The position numbers and the translations under genes were made by a program. Positions 35,170 through 44,456 of a stretch of 64,000 nt of DNA are shown here, in pieces. The notes beneath the pieces are model-generated. The model searched no databases. It was not told the origin of the DNA and saw only the letters and a list, made by a program, of their open reading frames with translations. Source of the stretch: Labilithrix sp. (GTDB lineage Bacteria > Myxococcota_A > Polyangia > Polyangiales > Polyangiaceae); the NCBI GenBank assembly GCA_019637105.1, contig JAHBWF010000001.1:124001-188000 (forward strand). Direction: 5' to 3'. Within the stretch, counting starts at the first letter, position 1. Each line of letters starts with the position of its first letter.

Positions 35170-35787
35170 GTGAGCAGGTTCGGTTCGAGCGTTGCAGTTC
35201 TGGCGCTCAAGACGGCGGTCGCCGTCGGCGCGATCCTCTGCGCCGCGGGGTGCGCGCCTGGAGCGAGCGGACGCGTGAACCGTCACGTCGTCCCGACGTC
35301 GCTCGTCCACGTCGCGCTCGAGGACTTCGACGTCGTCTCGTTCCTCGACGTCGACCTCCACACGGCCGTCCAGACGCGCGAGGCGGTCGAGAGCGAGTTC
35401 TCCAAGGCCTACGGTCGCGCCGGGCACCCGCGCTGGTTCTTCCACGCGTTCGACGGCGCGAACCTCGACTTCGTCGTCGCGCGGTACGAGCCGACGAGCG
35501 CCCACGCGCCGCGCTACGTGGCGCAGCGCCGCTTGCGGGTGAAGCGATCGCGCGAGGCGGAGCGGGCGCTCGGCGTCACCGACGTCGTCCGCGAGTACGA
35601 GGTCGGCACGCGCGGGGTGAAGGCCGGCATGTCCCGCCGCGAGGTGACCGCGGTCGCGGGGCGCCCGCAGTCGTGGATCCCCCGCTCGGAGAAGGGCTCG
35701 TTCGACCTCTTCTACCCGACGTTCTGCGTGCGCTTCACCGCGGGCAAGGTCGCGCACGTCTGGCGGCGCGACCAGTGCTCGTACTGA
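35170..35787 (+). CDS. BamE/SmpA-like lipoprotein
   Basis: The 205-aa product (GTG start) has a signal peptide with lipobox 'CAAGC' (Cys about residue 28). The last 60 residues, 'GTRGVKAGMSRREVTAVAGR' and following, look like the BamE/OmlA fold (GM-x-R/K-x-EV-x-x-x-x-G-x-P). BamE-like lipoproteins help stabilise outer-membrane assembly, but many paralogues in myxobacteria have unknown roles. It is not next to bam genes here. Downstream sequence is a gene remnant, so it is probably monocistronic. Confidence 0.65.
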   Translation: MSRFGSSVAVLALKTAVAVGAILCAAGCAPGASGRVNRHVVPTSLVHVALEDFDVVSFLDVDLHTAVQTREAVESEFSKAYGRAGHPRWFFHAFDGANLDFVVARYEPTSAHAPRYVAQRRLRVKRSREAERALGVTDVVREYEVGTRGVKAGMSRREVTAVAGRPQSWIPRSEKGSFDLFYPTFCVRFTAGKVAHVWRRDQCSY

Positions 35788-35799
35788 GCGCGCCGCGCC

Positions 35800-36119
35800 G
35801 AGCGCGTTCGGCCGCGAGCAGATCGATCTCGCGCCGGGCGCCCTTGACGGCGGAGCGCCTGGTGGAGGCTCCGGGCAACGAGAGCTGCTCGAGATGGCGC
35901 GCCTTGGGGCACGACTCGCCGAGGCGCTCGCGGGCTCGCCGAGCCCACCAGTCTCGCGCGCTGGCCGACCTGGGGAGCCTGGTGTTCCGACGCGCGTTCG
36001 AGCGCTGGGTGCATACGACGAAGGGCCCGGATCTCGCTCGGCACATCCAGGAGCTACTCACCGAGCTGCGCGTCGCGATCGCGGAGCGAGCCGCTTCTCG
36101 ACGCGCATCCCCCGCGGGC
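35800..36119 (+). pseudogene. Remnant of a helical, TetR-C-terminus-like gene
   Basis: Two adjoining frames read as good high-GC coding sequence: 'GREQIDLAPGALDGGAPGG' through 'ELLEMARLGARLAEALAGS' in one, then 'ALADLGSLVFRRAFERWVHT' and 'DLARHIQELLTELRVAIAER' in another, with the switch near 35945-35958. The helical character and 'FRRAFERWV' resemble the ligand-binding end of TetR-type regulators. There is no clear start and no N-terminal helix-turn-helix, so it looks like a decayed, frameshifted fragment. The remaining sequence to 36415 shows nothing I can support. Confidence 0.35.
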
Positions 36120-36415
36120 CGCGCACCTGAGCCGACGCTCCGAAAGGGCTCGGCGTTGCCAACCACGGTCCGCCCCGGCCGTCCTCTCACGTGGTGCGGC
36201 TTCAGGTGCCCCGGCGAGGTCGAACGTTGCCGCGCTCGAGGACGATATGGGCACATCCCTCATCGCCCGCACGACCCGCAGGATGGCGGTCACGCCGGCG
36301 GGGTGACGACTACCTCGAGCAGCTGCGCGCGGCTCTCGGTCCCAAGCAAAGGGCGCCGTCGGGCCGCCGGCGCCTCGCCCTGGTCTGCGAGGCGAACTTG
36401 GGAGAGACTCGCGCG

Positions 36416-37885
36416 ATGCCGGATCCGGTCTTCGTACGCGGGAAGGTCCGTTCCGGCGGAGCATCGGTCGCATGGCTTCACGGCGTGACGAAGACTCCGC
36501 TCTTTCGCCGCCGAGGCGAGCCACGGCTCGTCCTGGAGCTCGAGGACGGCGCCGAGCTGTCGGTCGACATCGCGTCAGGGCAGCCTACGCTGACAGGTCG
36601 TGAGAGGCGCGCGCGCGGAGCCTGGAGCACGATCCACGAGCTGCCGGCCGCGGCTGCGTACGAGCGCGACGTCGCTCCGCCGTTCACCGAGGTCGAGCTC
36701 GTGTGGATCTCGGTCGCCGCGGGCGACGACGTCGTCGTGGGAGGCTCCGTCTCGGAGGAGGCCTTCGCCGCGGACGGCGGGCCACGGGCTGCGCCCACGA
36801 CGCGTCCGTCCGCGATGAGCGCGCGCGTCATCGCCGTCGGGGAGGACGCCAACGCGCGCGCCGTCGCAGAGCTCGAACGCGAGCGCGCGGCGGTGAAGCG
36901 AGAGGCGCCACCACGAAAGAAGGCGCCGACGGACGCTGGAGACCCGCGGACCCGACCGCCGCTCGCGGCCTACGCCCCCGCGGCGCTCGTGCTCGTGATC
37001 GCCGTAGCCTTCGGGATCGCGCTCTCCCTCGGATGGCACCGCGACCACGAGGCGTGGAGCCTCCTCGTCCTGCTCGGCGCGATGGCGTTCGCGCTACGAC
37101 CCGCGCGATTCGTGCCGGACTTTCACGCCCGGACACGGTCGATCGAGACCGTTGGCTACGGGACCATGATGGTCACGCGGATGGTGCTCGGTGTGATCCC
37201 CGTTGCCCTCGTCTTGCAGGCGATCGGGACCGACCTCTCGCTGTCGGAGCGCGCGGCGAGCCTTCTCGCGGCCTCCTTCCTCCTGGCGTGGGCGGTCACC
37301 GTCGGGCTCGTGGATCTGCACCCGCACCGCACGCTCGTCGGCCTGTCGACCGCGCCGCGATGGTCGCCCGGCTCCGGCGCCACCGCGTGGGCCGGGATCG
37401 AAGGCGTCGTCCGCGATCCGACCCCCATCGAGATCGCCGGCACGCGCGCGGCGATCGGGCTCGTCATCCGGATGAGCAAGGGGCGCGGCTCGAACCCGGA
37501 CGAGGAGGAGGGACGGACCTTGCTTCGCCAGGGCACCTACGTGATCGACGTCGGGAGCGCGCCGATCGTCGTCGATCCGGAGGAGACGATCTGGGCGAGC
37601 ACGGCGCGGCGGCATCCAGAAGACTCGGCGTCGCGCTACGACATCGAGGAGTGGATCCCGGTCGGAGGGCGGGTCCTGGCGTGCGGTCGAATCGAGGAGG
37701 AGAACGGAGAGCTGCACCTGCGCGCCGAGGGGACGCGGCCCGCCGCCGTCTTCGCGACCAGCGCTGCCGGCGATCCCGCCGCCTTCGCGCGTGCCGTCCG
37801 GCGCCACCGCCTGACGACGATCGCCGCGCTGGTCGGCGCAGCGGCCGCCGAGCTCCTGCTGCGAGGCCCTCGCGGGTGGTCGTAG
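36416..37885 (+). CDS. Multi-pass membrane protein, possibly GIDE-like
   Basis: The 489-aa product has a soluble N-terminal half (about 190 residues), four hydrophobic segments in about residues 185-310, another soluble domain ('GIEGVVRDPTPIEIAGTRAA') and a short hydrophobic C-terminus. The 'RGKVRSGGASVAWLHGV' and 'GVVRDPTPIEIAG' segments resemble the repeated domain of GIDE/MUL1 membrane proteins, where small modified residues are added in eukaryotes; in bacteria this family's role is unknown. ATG at 36416 is supported by a purine-rich GGGAGA (36400-36405). It ends 24 nt before the stop of the convergent SUKH-HEAT gene. Confidence 0.6.
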   Translation: MPDPVFVRGKVRSGGASVAWLHGVTKTPLFRRRGEPRLVLELEDGAELSVDIASGQPTLTGRERRARGAWSTIHELPAAAAYERDVAPPFTEVELVWISVAAGDDVVVGGSVSEEAFAADGGPRAAPTTRPSAMSARVIAVGEDANARAVAELERERAAVKREAPPRKKAPTDAGDPRTRPPLAAYAPAALVLVIAVAFGIALSLGWHRDHEAWSLLVLLGAMAFALRPARFVPDFHARTRSIETVGYGTMMVTRMVLGVIPVALVLQAIGTDLSLSERAASLLAASFLLAWAVTVGLVDLHPHRTLVGLSTAPRWSPGSGATAWAGIEGVVRDPTPIEIAGTRAAIGLVIRMSKGRGSNPDEEEGRTLLRQGTYVIDVGSAPIVVDPEETIWASTARRHPEDSASRYDIEEWIPVGGRVLACGRIEEENGELHLRAEGTRPAAVFATSAAGDPAAFARAVRRHRLTTIAALVGAAAAELLLRGPRGWS

Positions 37886-37909
37886 CGCGCTCGAGGATCG
37901 TCGTGTGGG

Positions 37910-39250
37910 TCAGCGGTTCTTTCGCTTCGAATCTTCGACGCCTCGCTCGGCGACCGCGCTCACCGCGCTGTCCTTGCTCTTCGCTGCCTTCCGCAGCGCC
38001 TCGACGTGCGGCGTCCAATCTCCGGTGATGCTCGCGAGCGCGTGACGCGCGAGCGACGAGAAGTAGAGGTCGTCGTGCAAGACGGCCTTCTCGAGCGCCG
38101 GCACCGCTGCCTTTGCCTTCGGTCCGAGCGCGATGAGCGACTCGAACGCATGGAGCGCAGCGTACCTCTCCTTCGGCGCGAGGTTCTTCGCCAGCGTGTC
38201 GACGACCGTGGCGAGCTCCTCCCCCGCCGCCTTCGCGCCGACCTTCGCGAGCGTCTCGTAGATCGTCCCGGCGGCGACGCCGAACTCCCAGCGCTCCTTC
38301 TTCTGGACCGTCGCGAGCGCCGCGACGAGGGGCTTCACCATCGAGGGCGCGGCGTAGTCTCCTAACTTCTCCGCCGCCGCGTAGATGACGCCGTCGTCGT
38401 CGTCGTCGAGGCACGCGAGCAGGGTGGGGACCACGTGCTCCGCGTCGAGCTTCTGCTCACCGAGCGCCCGGATCGCCTCCTCGCGCGCAGGTCCCTTCCG
38501 CGCGTGGTGCTGGAGCGCGGTGATGGCCCTCGCGTCCTCCGTGAGGCGTCCGAGCGCGAACATGAGCTCGGTCTGGCTGTCGTCTCGGGCGAGCCGCTTC
38601 CCGACGAGCTCGATGACGGCACCGCGGACGGCCGGCGTCTCCTTCATGAGCTCCGGGACCGCGCGGTGGTAGGTATCGAGGTCGGCGATCTTGTCGAGCC
38701 ACTCGTCTTCCGGCGACTCGGGTGACGCGGGCGTGACTTCGGGTGACTCCTGGGCGAGCTGCACCTTGTCCTCGGCGAGCGTCTTCAGCCACTCGTCGAG
38801 CACGACGAAGAGGCTCTTCGCCTCGATCGCGGACGGCTCTTCGCCGCTCGCCCACGTGAAGAGCTTGCCCTTCGCGTCGTAGCCGACCGTGCTCCCGCAG
38901 CTCCGGCCGAGCGCCGCGACGAGGCCCTTCGGCGCCCTCGCCTTCGTCTGCTTCACGGCGTCGAGGGGCGCCTCCGCGGAGACGCCGAACACCTCGAAGC
39001 CCCATTGATGCTTCCAGAGCGGAGCGATCGAGTAGAGCTCGGGGCGCGGCCACACCTTCTCGTCGGCTACCACCGCACACGCGCCGAGCCTCTCGATGAG
39101 CGCGCGGTGCGCCGGCGCGAGCGGCTTGTCCAGCTTCCTCTCGAGCGCGTCGATGGCGGCGGCCTCGGGAGGCTCGTCCTGCGAAGAGAAGAACGAAAAA
39201 TCGTCATCGAGCGCCTCGATGCGCGCCAGCACCTCGTCGAGTGTCGTCAT
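37910..39250 (-). CDS. SUKH (SMI1/KNR4-like) protein with HEAT repeats
   Basis: The 446-aa product has no signal peptide. Residues 1-165 resemble a SUKH domain: 'AIDALERKLDKPLAPAHRAL' then 'IERLGACAVVADEKVWPRPE' and 'VGYDAKGKLFTW'. Residues from about 190 onward form HEAT/armadillo-like helical repeats ('HVVPTLLACLDDDDDGVIYA', 'YAALHAFESLIALGPKAKAA'). SUKH domains are common in bacterial toxin-immunity proteins, but this one carries a long scaffold and may instead bind other proteins. It lies 89 nt downstream of the lipid-transfer-like gene of module B, on the same strand, so it may belong to that operon. A good purine-rich ribosome-binding site precedes the ATG. Confidence 0.7.
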   Translation of the reverse strand: MTTLDEVLARIEALDDDFSFFSSQDEPPEAAAIDALERKLDKPLAPAHRALIERLGACAVVADEKVWPRPELYSIAPLWKHQWGFEVFGVSAEAPLDAVKQTKARAPKGLVAALGRSCGSTVGYDAKGKLFTWASGEEPSAIEAKSLFVVLDEWLKTLAEDKVQLAQESPEVTPASPESPEDEWLDKIADLDTYHRAVPELMKETPAVRGAVIELVGKRLARDDSQTELMFALGRLTEDARAITALQHHARKGPAREEAIRALGEQKLDAEHVVPTLLACLDDDDDGVIYAAAEKLGDYAAPSMVKPLVAALATVQKKERWEFGVAAGTIYETLAKVGAKAAGEELATVVDTLAKNLAPKERYAALHAFESLIALGPKAKAAVPALEKAVLHDDLYFSSLARHALASITGDWTPHVEALRKAAKSKDSAVSAVAERGVEDSKRKNR

Positions 39251-39339
39251 GCTTCAGCTCCTCCCTCTGCGCTCCTTGGCAAAGGCGTCATGTGCTCATG
39301 GTCGACGGCACCCGGCCCGAACCCGGGATGCCGGTTCTC

Positions 39340-41223
39340 CTACGCGCCGTCGCGAATGCGGATGATCCTCGCGCGCGTCTGTGGGTCGAGGTCGTCCTGC
39401 TCCGCCAGCGTGTCGAGGATCGCGCGCCCCATCGGAGAGTCCTTTCGCTTCACCATGAAGTTCGCGAGAGCCTGCACGTTCGTCGGGTGGATCTTCTTCT
39501 TCTCGACGTAGCCGAGGAGCGCCTGGAGCTCTTGCTCGCTGACGTCCTTCCGATCGAGGGACGCGAGCGCCTGCAGCTGCACGCCCAGACGCTCGTCGCC
39601 GATCAGCTCCATGAGCGTCCGGCGCACCTCCGGCGAATCGAAGCGCCGAAGCGCGCCGGCGACCGCCACGCGGACGTCGTGCTCCGGATCGCGGCTCTGG
39701 AGGCGGATCGCGAGCGCGTCCTCCTCGAGCGCGGCGTTCCCGAGCGCCTGGATCAAGACGACGCGGTCCCGGAAGCTCTTCGCGGCGTAGAGATCGAGCA
39801 CCAGCGCGTCATCGAGCTCTCTCGCGTACAGGCGGTCGGTCTTGGCCACCGCCGAGATCAGATCGCCGAGCGCGATCGCCGACGCGCGGCGCATCGGTGT
39901 GTCGTCTTCCTCCTTCGCCCTCGCGTAGCGAGCGGCGACGAAGTCGGTGAGCTCCTTCATCGGCAGCGAGAAGTAGCCGAGGCGCATGAAGAGGATCGCC
40001 TCCTCGGGGCTCCCTCTGCGGAGGACGCCGGCGTCGGGGTCGAACGCCCGCATCGCGGCGGCCTGCGCCTGCTCGTGCCCCGTGGAGGAGAGGAGGTCGA
40101 TCGTGAGCGCCTGAGCGTCGATGTCGAGCTCCTTCATCCGATCGACGAGCTCGTCGCACTTGTCGGGGTGGAGCTCGAGGTACCCCATCGCGACCCATCC
40201 CCAGCGGGTGCTGCCTCTCTTGGGCACCGCGGCGGCGAGCCGGATGTCGTCGACGATGCTCTCGATCGTCACGCCGGCGGTTCGCTGCTCGAGCCTCGCG
40301 CGCCTGGCCTCCTCCGTCTCACCGCCGTCGGCTGCGAGCGGCGAGAGCGGAACGTCGACGAAGCCCGCGCGCGCCGTCGTCACGTCGAAGTCGCGGGTCG
40401 CCTTCTTCTTCAGCGTGAACGAGGTGCTCGACGTGAGGTCCTTCTGCTCGGGAGAACGGGCCGCCTCGAGCTTCTCCGTCTCGACCACTTCATCGATCGT
40501 CCCGTCGGCGGGATCGATCGCGACGTGCCCATTGCTCTCGAGCGTCTGCGGGGGCGGCTCTCCGACCGGCCAAGCCCCGAGCACGTCGTACCGCTCCCTC
40601 GTCCGCGTGATCAGGCGCGGTCGCCGTGGATCGCGCGCGAAGCGAACGGGCCCACGTCCGCTCGGCCCGTCGAGATCGGCCGACGCCGAGGCCCCCGGAG
40701 CGATGACCCGCACGCCGAGCTCGGTCACGACGGCCTGCATCAGGTAGCGAAACAGCGCAGGATCGGCTGGCCGAAACCGCACGCGCGAGATCTCGCCGCT
40801 CGGCTTGACGACGAGCTCGACGGACCTTCCTTCCAGCACCTCGCGCGCGACGTCCATCGACGGGAGCAGCGGCTTTCCGAGGGCGTTCACCTCGGCGCGC
40901 GTGAGGTGCTCGAAGCGCGCCCCGAGCACGACGTCGTCACCTTCGCGGCCGTACGACGACACGACGAGATCGCCGTCGAGCGCGACCTTCGTCTCGATGC
41001 CGCCACCACCACCTTCGGTCGGCGTCGTGCCAGCCATCATCACCTTGGACGAGGTCGTGGTGGTCCACGTGAGCGCGTAGACTTCTTCTTTTCCCGCGGG
41101 CCACTCCAAAGTCGTACGAGCCTCCCCGCGCGCGACCGAACCCAGCGGCGCTCGGGTGAGCGCCGCGCCGGCGAGGACGGCCGCGACGACGGCGACCAGA
41201 ATGCGCAGCCGCTGACGGGTCAT
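39340..41223 (-). CDS. HEAT-like protein resembling large lipid transfer proteins, copy B
   Basis: The 627-aa product starts with a hydrophobic signal/anchor ('LRILVAVVAAVLAGAALTRA'), then beta-rich sequence ('EVYALTWTTTTSSKVMMAGT', 'VALDGDLVVSSYG', 'FEHLTRAEVNALGKPLL'), then helical repeats ('LIQALGNAALEEDALAIRLQ', 'VRVAVAGALRRFDSPEVRRT', 'LGVQLQALASLDRKDVSE'). The beta part followed by HEAT-like helices with 'LGN' and 'ALRRF' turns is the layout of vitellogenin-N type lipid transfer modules. Copy A is at 23884-25752; corresponding segments align in order. It lies 8 nt downstream of the secreted protein's stop, so the two should be co-translated. Confidence 0.78.
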   Translation of the reverse strand: MTRQRLRILVAVVAAVLAGAALTRAPLGSVARGEARTTLEWPAGKEEVYALTWTTTTSSKVMMAGTTPTEGGGGGIETKVALDGDLVVSSYGREGDDVVLGARFEHLTRAEVNALGKPLLPSMDVAREVLEGRSVELVVKPSGEISRVRFRPADPALFRYLMQAVVTELGVRVIAPGASASADLDGPSGRGPVRFARDPRRPRLITRTRERYDVLGAWPVGEPPPQTLESNGHVAIDPADGTIDEVVETEKLEAARSPEQKDLTSSTSFTLKKKATRDFDVTTARAGFVDVPLSPLAADGGETEEARRARLEQRTAGVTIESIVDDIRLAAAVPKRGSTRWGWVAMGYLELHPDKCDELVDRMKELDIDAQALTIDLLSSTGHEQAQAAAMRAFDPDAGVLRRGSPEEAILFMRLGYFSLPMKELTDFVAARYARAKEEDDTPMRRASAIALGDLISAVAKTDRLYARELDDALVLDLYAAKSFRDRVVLIQALGNAALEEDALAIRLQSRDPEHDVRVAVAGALRRFDSPEVRRTLMELIGDERLGVQLQALASLDRKDVSEQELQALLGYVEKKKIHPTNVQALANFMVKRKDSPMGRAILDTLAEQDDLDPQTRARIIRIRDGA

Positions 41224-41231
41224 GGATCCGA

Positions 41232-44200
41232 TCAGGGCGTGCCGCGAAGCTTGTACGGCCTGATGGCCGCGTTGCAGTAGGTCTCCTCGGGGTAGGGGGA
41301 GCATGTCTTGCTGGCGTCGACGACATGCTTCAAGCAGTACGGACGCTGGATGTTGATCGTCGGGTTCTGCCCGGCGATGCACTTGATCTGGTCCGTGTCG
41401 ACGGTCTTGTCCGATGCCCAGCTCAACAGCTTGACCGGCGCCGTCGCATCGGAGCCCCAGAGCTTCACGGACTCGTGGATGCCGTCCCACGCGAAGAGCG
41501 TCGTCTCGTAGGTCACTGCGAGCGGAGGCAAGCCGGCGCGGACGTAGGCCGATATCCGTCCCGACAGAGCGTCGACGGTGAGGTTGCTCCCCGACAGCAT
41601 GGCCGCTTGACCGCCGGTGGGGATGGTCACCATCGATCCCGTCGGCAGCCCGAGCCGCACGAGGAGGAGATCGATGTGGAGGCCGGCGGCGGCGACGCCG
41701 ACGTCGAGCGACGCGTCGCCGAAGGCGTCGGCGCGCGTGAACGGTACGAACTGAGCGCCGCTCTGGAAGCCGTAGACCACGCCCTCGCTCGCCTTCGTCC
41801 TGTCCGCGCAGGCGGCGGGACCGTTGACGGTCCCGACGTCTTTCATGATGGCGCCGGCCATCGCGGCTCCGCCGAAGAAGATGTGGAGCGGGACGGGGCC
41901 GACCATCGTCCAGAAGTCCGCGCGCGCGCCGCCGAGAAAGGCGATGGGAGCCGGGAGCTGGAGCACCGGCGTGGTGCCTCGGACGCGGTCGCGCTTCTCG
42001 AAGAGCGGGACCCAGCTCGTCGGGTGCTCGAAGTCCCTGTAGCGTCCTATCGCCGTGTACCAGACGCCGTCGCCGGTCGTCTCTGCGGTCGCGTTGCCGT
42101 CGATGACCTCGAGGCGGGAGCCGAAGAAGTTGAAGCCGGCGGACGCCTTCAAGGTCGACGAGCCGACGGGCTTGCACCACGCGCCGTCGCTCATCTCGGC
42201 CCCGCCGCTCTTGATCTCCCAGCCGAGGTTGAAGTCGAGGAAGGCTCCGAACGTGGAGGTGTCTCCGATCGACCACCTGTCACCGGACGACTCGCCGACG
42301 ACGCCCTGCGACTTGATCGGGATCTGTCTGACCTTCTCGGCGTTCGCTCGGAGGTAGCTCTCGACGTCTCGAGCGGCGCGCTTGCCTTCACACGCGAAGC
42401 GCTGACCCTTCTGCGGCGTCGCCTCGATGTAGAGCCCGACGTCGTGCTGGTCCGCCGAGAAGTCGTGACGCAGCTCGCACGGGTAGATGAACGTCTGCTT
42501 GGCCGGGTCCTTCAGCGTGGTGAAGGTGCCCTGCGTCGCGGTGTTGCACTTGTCGAAGTCCGTCTGCACCTCTTCGTCGAAGTACGACATCACGAAGTGA
42601 GAGAACTTCTCGTAGGACCAGTCGCAGCTGTTGCCGAGGTCGCCGCCGACGGGCTCGGCCAAGCAGCCCTCCGCGCCGAGATCGTATTCCTTGATCACGA
42701 GATCGGTGAGCTGCTTGGCGACGGCGTCCATCGCCGCTTCGAGGGAGGCCTTCTTCGCGGCCCAGTTCGCCTCGCACGATTGCCCGCCGAGGCCCGTCGT
42801 GACCTGCGCGCTCGTGTACGTCGACTTGCCGCCGATGCCCTTCATCGCCGGCGGCGCCGTCTGGGAGTACTGGGATGCCTGACCGCCCGCCACCTTCTGT
42901 TTGAACTGTGCTCCCTGAGCGACGGGGGCGCGAACCTTGCCGGTGAGCCCGGAGGGGCTGCCCTTCAGCGCTCGCACCGCGCCCGCGATGAGGCCCTGCT
43001 CGACGCCGATCCACGAGTCGTAGACCTGCGGAGTGCCGACGTCGACGCCCCACCCCGCGAACTTCGTCGGATCCGGGTTGATGACCGCCCAACCCTGGAT
43101 CTTCATCAAGAGCTCGTGGAGCTGGTTCGGCGTGTTCGTCGGCGGGGCGCTGCAGCAGACGTGCGGGGTTCGCGCGCAGACGAGCTCCTCCTGGATCGTG
43201 TCCCGCGAGAGGATCATCTCCAGGTAGCGGTCCTGTCGCGCCTGGCGCTCGGCGTATTGGTCGTCCGAGAGGCCGTAGCGCGACTCGATCTGCTGCTTGA
43301 GGACCTTGTGGAGGTTGAAGCGCGTGCCGCCCGGCGCGCTCATGTACTTCTTGTTGGTCGGCGGGCCGTCCCCATACTTCGCGATCCGCGCGAGGACCGC
43401 CGTCGCTTTCGCCTCGTTGCTCGCGTTCGTGACGATCGTGGGCGGCAGGAAGAACGGGTTGTGCGGGAGCACGCGGGTGTGATCGTAGGTGGCGCTCTGC
43501 GGCCGCGGCCACGCGGAGGGCATCGTGGCGCCGCCGAACTGCGTCAGCGTCGCCTTCTCGAGGTTCACCGGGGAGCCGGGATCGGTCGCGAGCGCGAAGA
43601 CGCCCCGGTAGTCGCGTGAGAGTTGCTTCGCGGCGTACTTGAACCGCAAATAGTCGTACCAACGCTGGTACGAGTATTCGGCGCAGGAGTTGATGGCCAT
43701 GTTCGCCGCGGTCGGTTGACCGTTTCCGACCCACATGCCCTCGACGGTCATCTGGCTGAAGAGGTCGTTGGTCGCCTGTTCGACCTGCGGGGTGGAGCTT
43801 CCACCCGAGAGCACCAGTCCTTGGTGAACGCCGTAGAGGCTCCCGCGACTCCTGTTCATCTTCGGGAGCCATTGCCCGACGCTGATCGTCCCGAACGTTC
43901 CGGAGCCGGAGCCCGAGAGCACGATGTTCGTCCCGCCGACGCCCGCCGAGAGGGCGGTCGCGCCGTTCGGCGGCGGCGCCGGCGGCTTCGACGCCGGCAC
44001 CGGCCTCGTCTTCGTGAGGCCGAGGTACGGCACCTGCCGGCCGCCCATCGCCGTGCCCGGCGGGATGTGAAGCGCGGTCGGCGTCGCGGGGCTTATCGCG
44101 TGCGGCGGCGCGAACTTCGGGTTCGCCGCGGGGAAGACGAGCTCCTCTTCTCTTCCTCCGCCGACCTTGCAATAGTCGTCGAAGAGCAGCTTCGTGCAGT

Positions 44201-44456
44201 AGCTCTTCTGGATCGCGTCGGTCTTGCCGCACGCCCCCGCGAGGAACGTCGGATCGAGGCACTGCGCGAGGGTGGGCGCCTTGCCCGCGCACGCGGCGGG
44301 CAGCGCCGGGAGGGTCCCGGTCCACTCGCACTTCGGTCGCGCGTTCGTCACGAACTTCTTCGGTTGGGCCATGGCGGTCGGCTTGACCGGCGCGGCGTCG
44401 GCGGTCACCGCCACCGCGAGACCGAAGAGACCGACGAGAAATGCCGCCGCGCGCAC
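41232..44456 (-). CDS. Large secreted protein, copy B of a duplicated module
   Basis: The 1,074-aa product has signal sequence 'RAAAFLVGLFGLAVAVTADA' and no lipobox. Segments with ordered counterparts in copy A (21056-23887) include 'CAEYSYQRWYDYLRFKYAAK', 'GCLAEPVGGDLGNSCDWSYE', 'DPAKQTFIYPCELRHDF', 'WTMVGPVPLHIFFGGAAMAG' and 'LSGRISAYVRAGLPPLAVTY'. It is about 130 residues longer, with extra Cys-rich sequence near the N-terminus and in the middle. The GTG at 44456 is chosen because the signal sequence begins there; an ATG at 44639 in the same frame would add about 60 Arg-rich residues, part of them made by the inverted repeat at 44588-44618, so it is doubtful. Confidence 0.8.
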   Translation of the reverse strand: MRAAAFLVGLFGLAVAVTADAAPVKPTAMAQPKKFVTNARPKCEWTGTLPALPAACAGKAPTLAQCLDPTFLAGACGKTDAIQKSYCTKLLFDDYCKVGGGREEELVFPAANPKFAPPHAISPATPTALHIPPGTAMGGRQVPYLGLTKTRPVPASKPPAPPPNGATALSAGVGGTNIVLSGSGSGTFGTISVGQWLPKMNRSRGSLYGVHQGLVLSGGSSTPQVEQATNDLFSQMTVEGMWVGNGQPTAANMAINSCAEYSYQRWYDYLRFKYAAKQLSRDYRGVFALATDPGSPVNLEKATLTQFGGATMPSAWPRPQSATYDHTRVLPHNPFFLPPTIVTNASNEAKATAVLARIAKYGDGPPTNKKYMSAPGGTRFNLHKVLKQQIESRYGLSDDQYAERQARQDRYLEMILSRDTIQEELVCARTPHVCCSAPPTNTPNQLHELLMKIQGWAVINPDPTKFAGWGVDVGTPQVYDSWIGVEQGLIAGAVRALKGSPSGLTGKVRAPVAQGAQFKQKVAGGQASQYSQTAPPAMKGIGGKSTYTSAQVTTGLGGQSCEANWAAKKASLEAAMDAVAKQLTDLVIKEYDLGAEGCLAEPVGGDLGNSCDWSYEKFSHFVMSYFDEEVQTDFDKCNTATQGTFTTLKDPAKQTFIYPCELRHDFSADQHDVGLYIEATPQKGQRFACEGKRAARDVESYLRANAEKVRQIPIKSQGVVGESSGDRWSIGDTSTFGAFLDFNLGWEIKSGGAEMSDGAWCKPVGSSTLKASAGFNFFGSRLEVIDGNATAETTGDGVWYTAIGRYRDFEHPTSWVPLFEKRDRVRGTTPVLQLPAPIAFLGGARADFWTMVGPVPLHIFFGGAAMAGAIMKDVGTVNGPAACADRTKASEGVVYGFQSGAQFVPFTRADAFGDASLDVGVAAAGLHIDLLLVRLGLPTGSMVTIPTGGQAAMLSGSNLTVDALSGRISAYVRAGLPPLAVTYETTLFAWDGIHESVKLWGSDATAPVKLLSWASDKTVDTDQIKCIAGQNPTINIQRPYCLKHVVDASKTCSPYPEETYCNAAIRPYKLRGTP

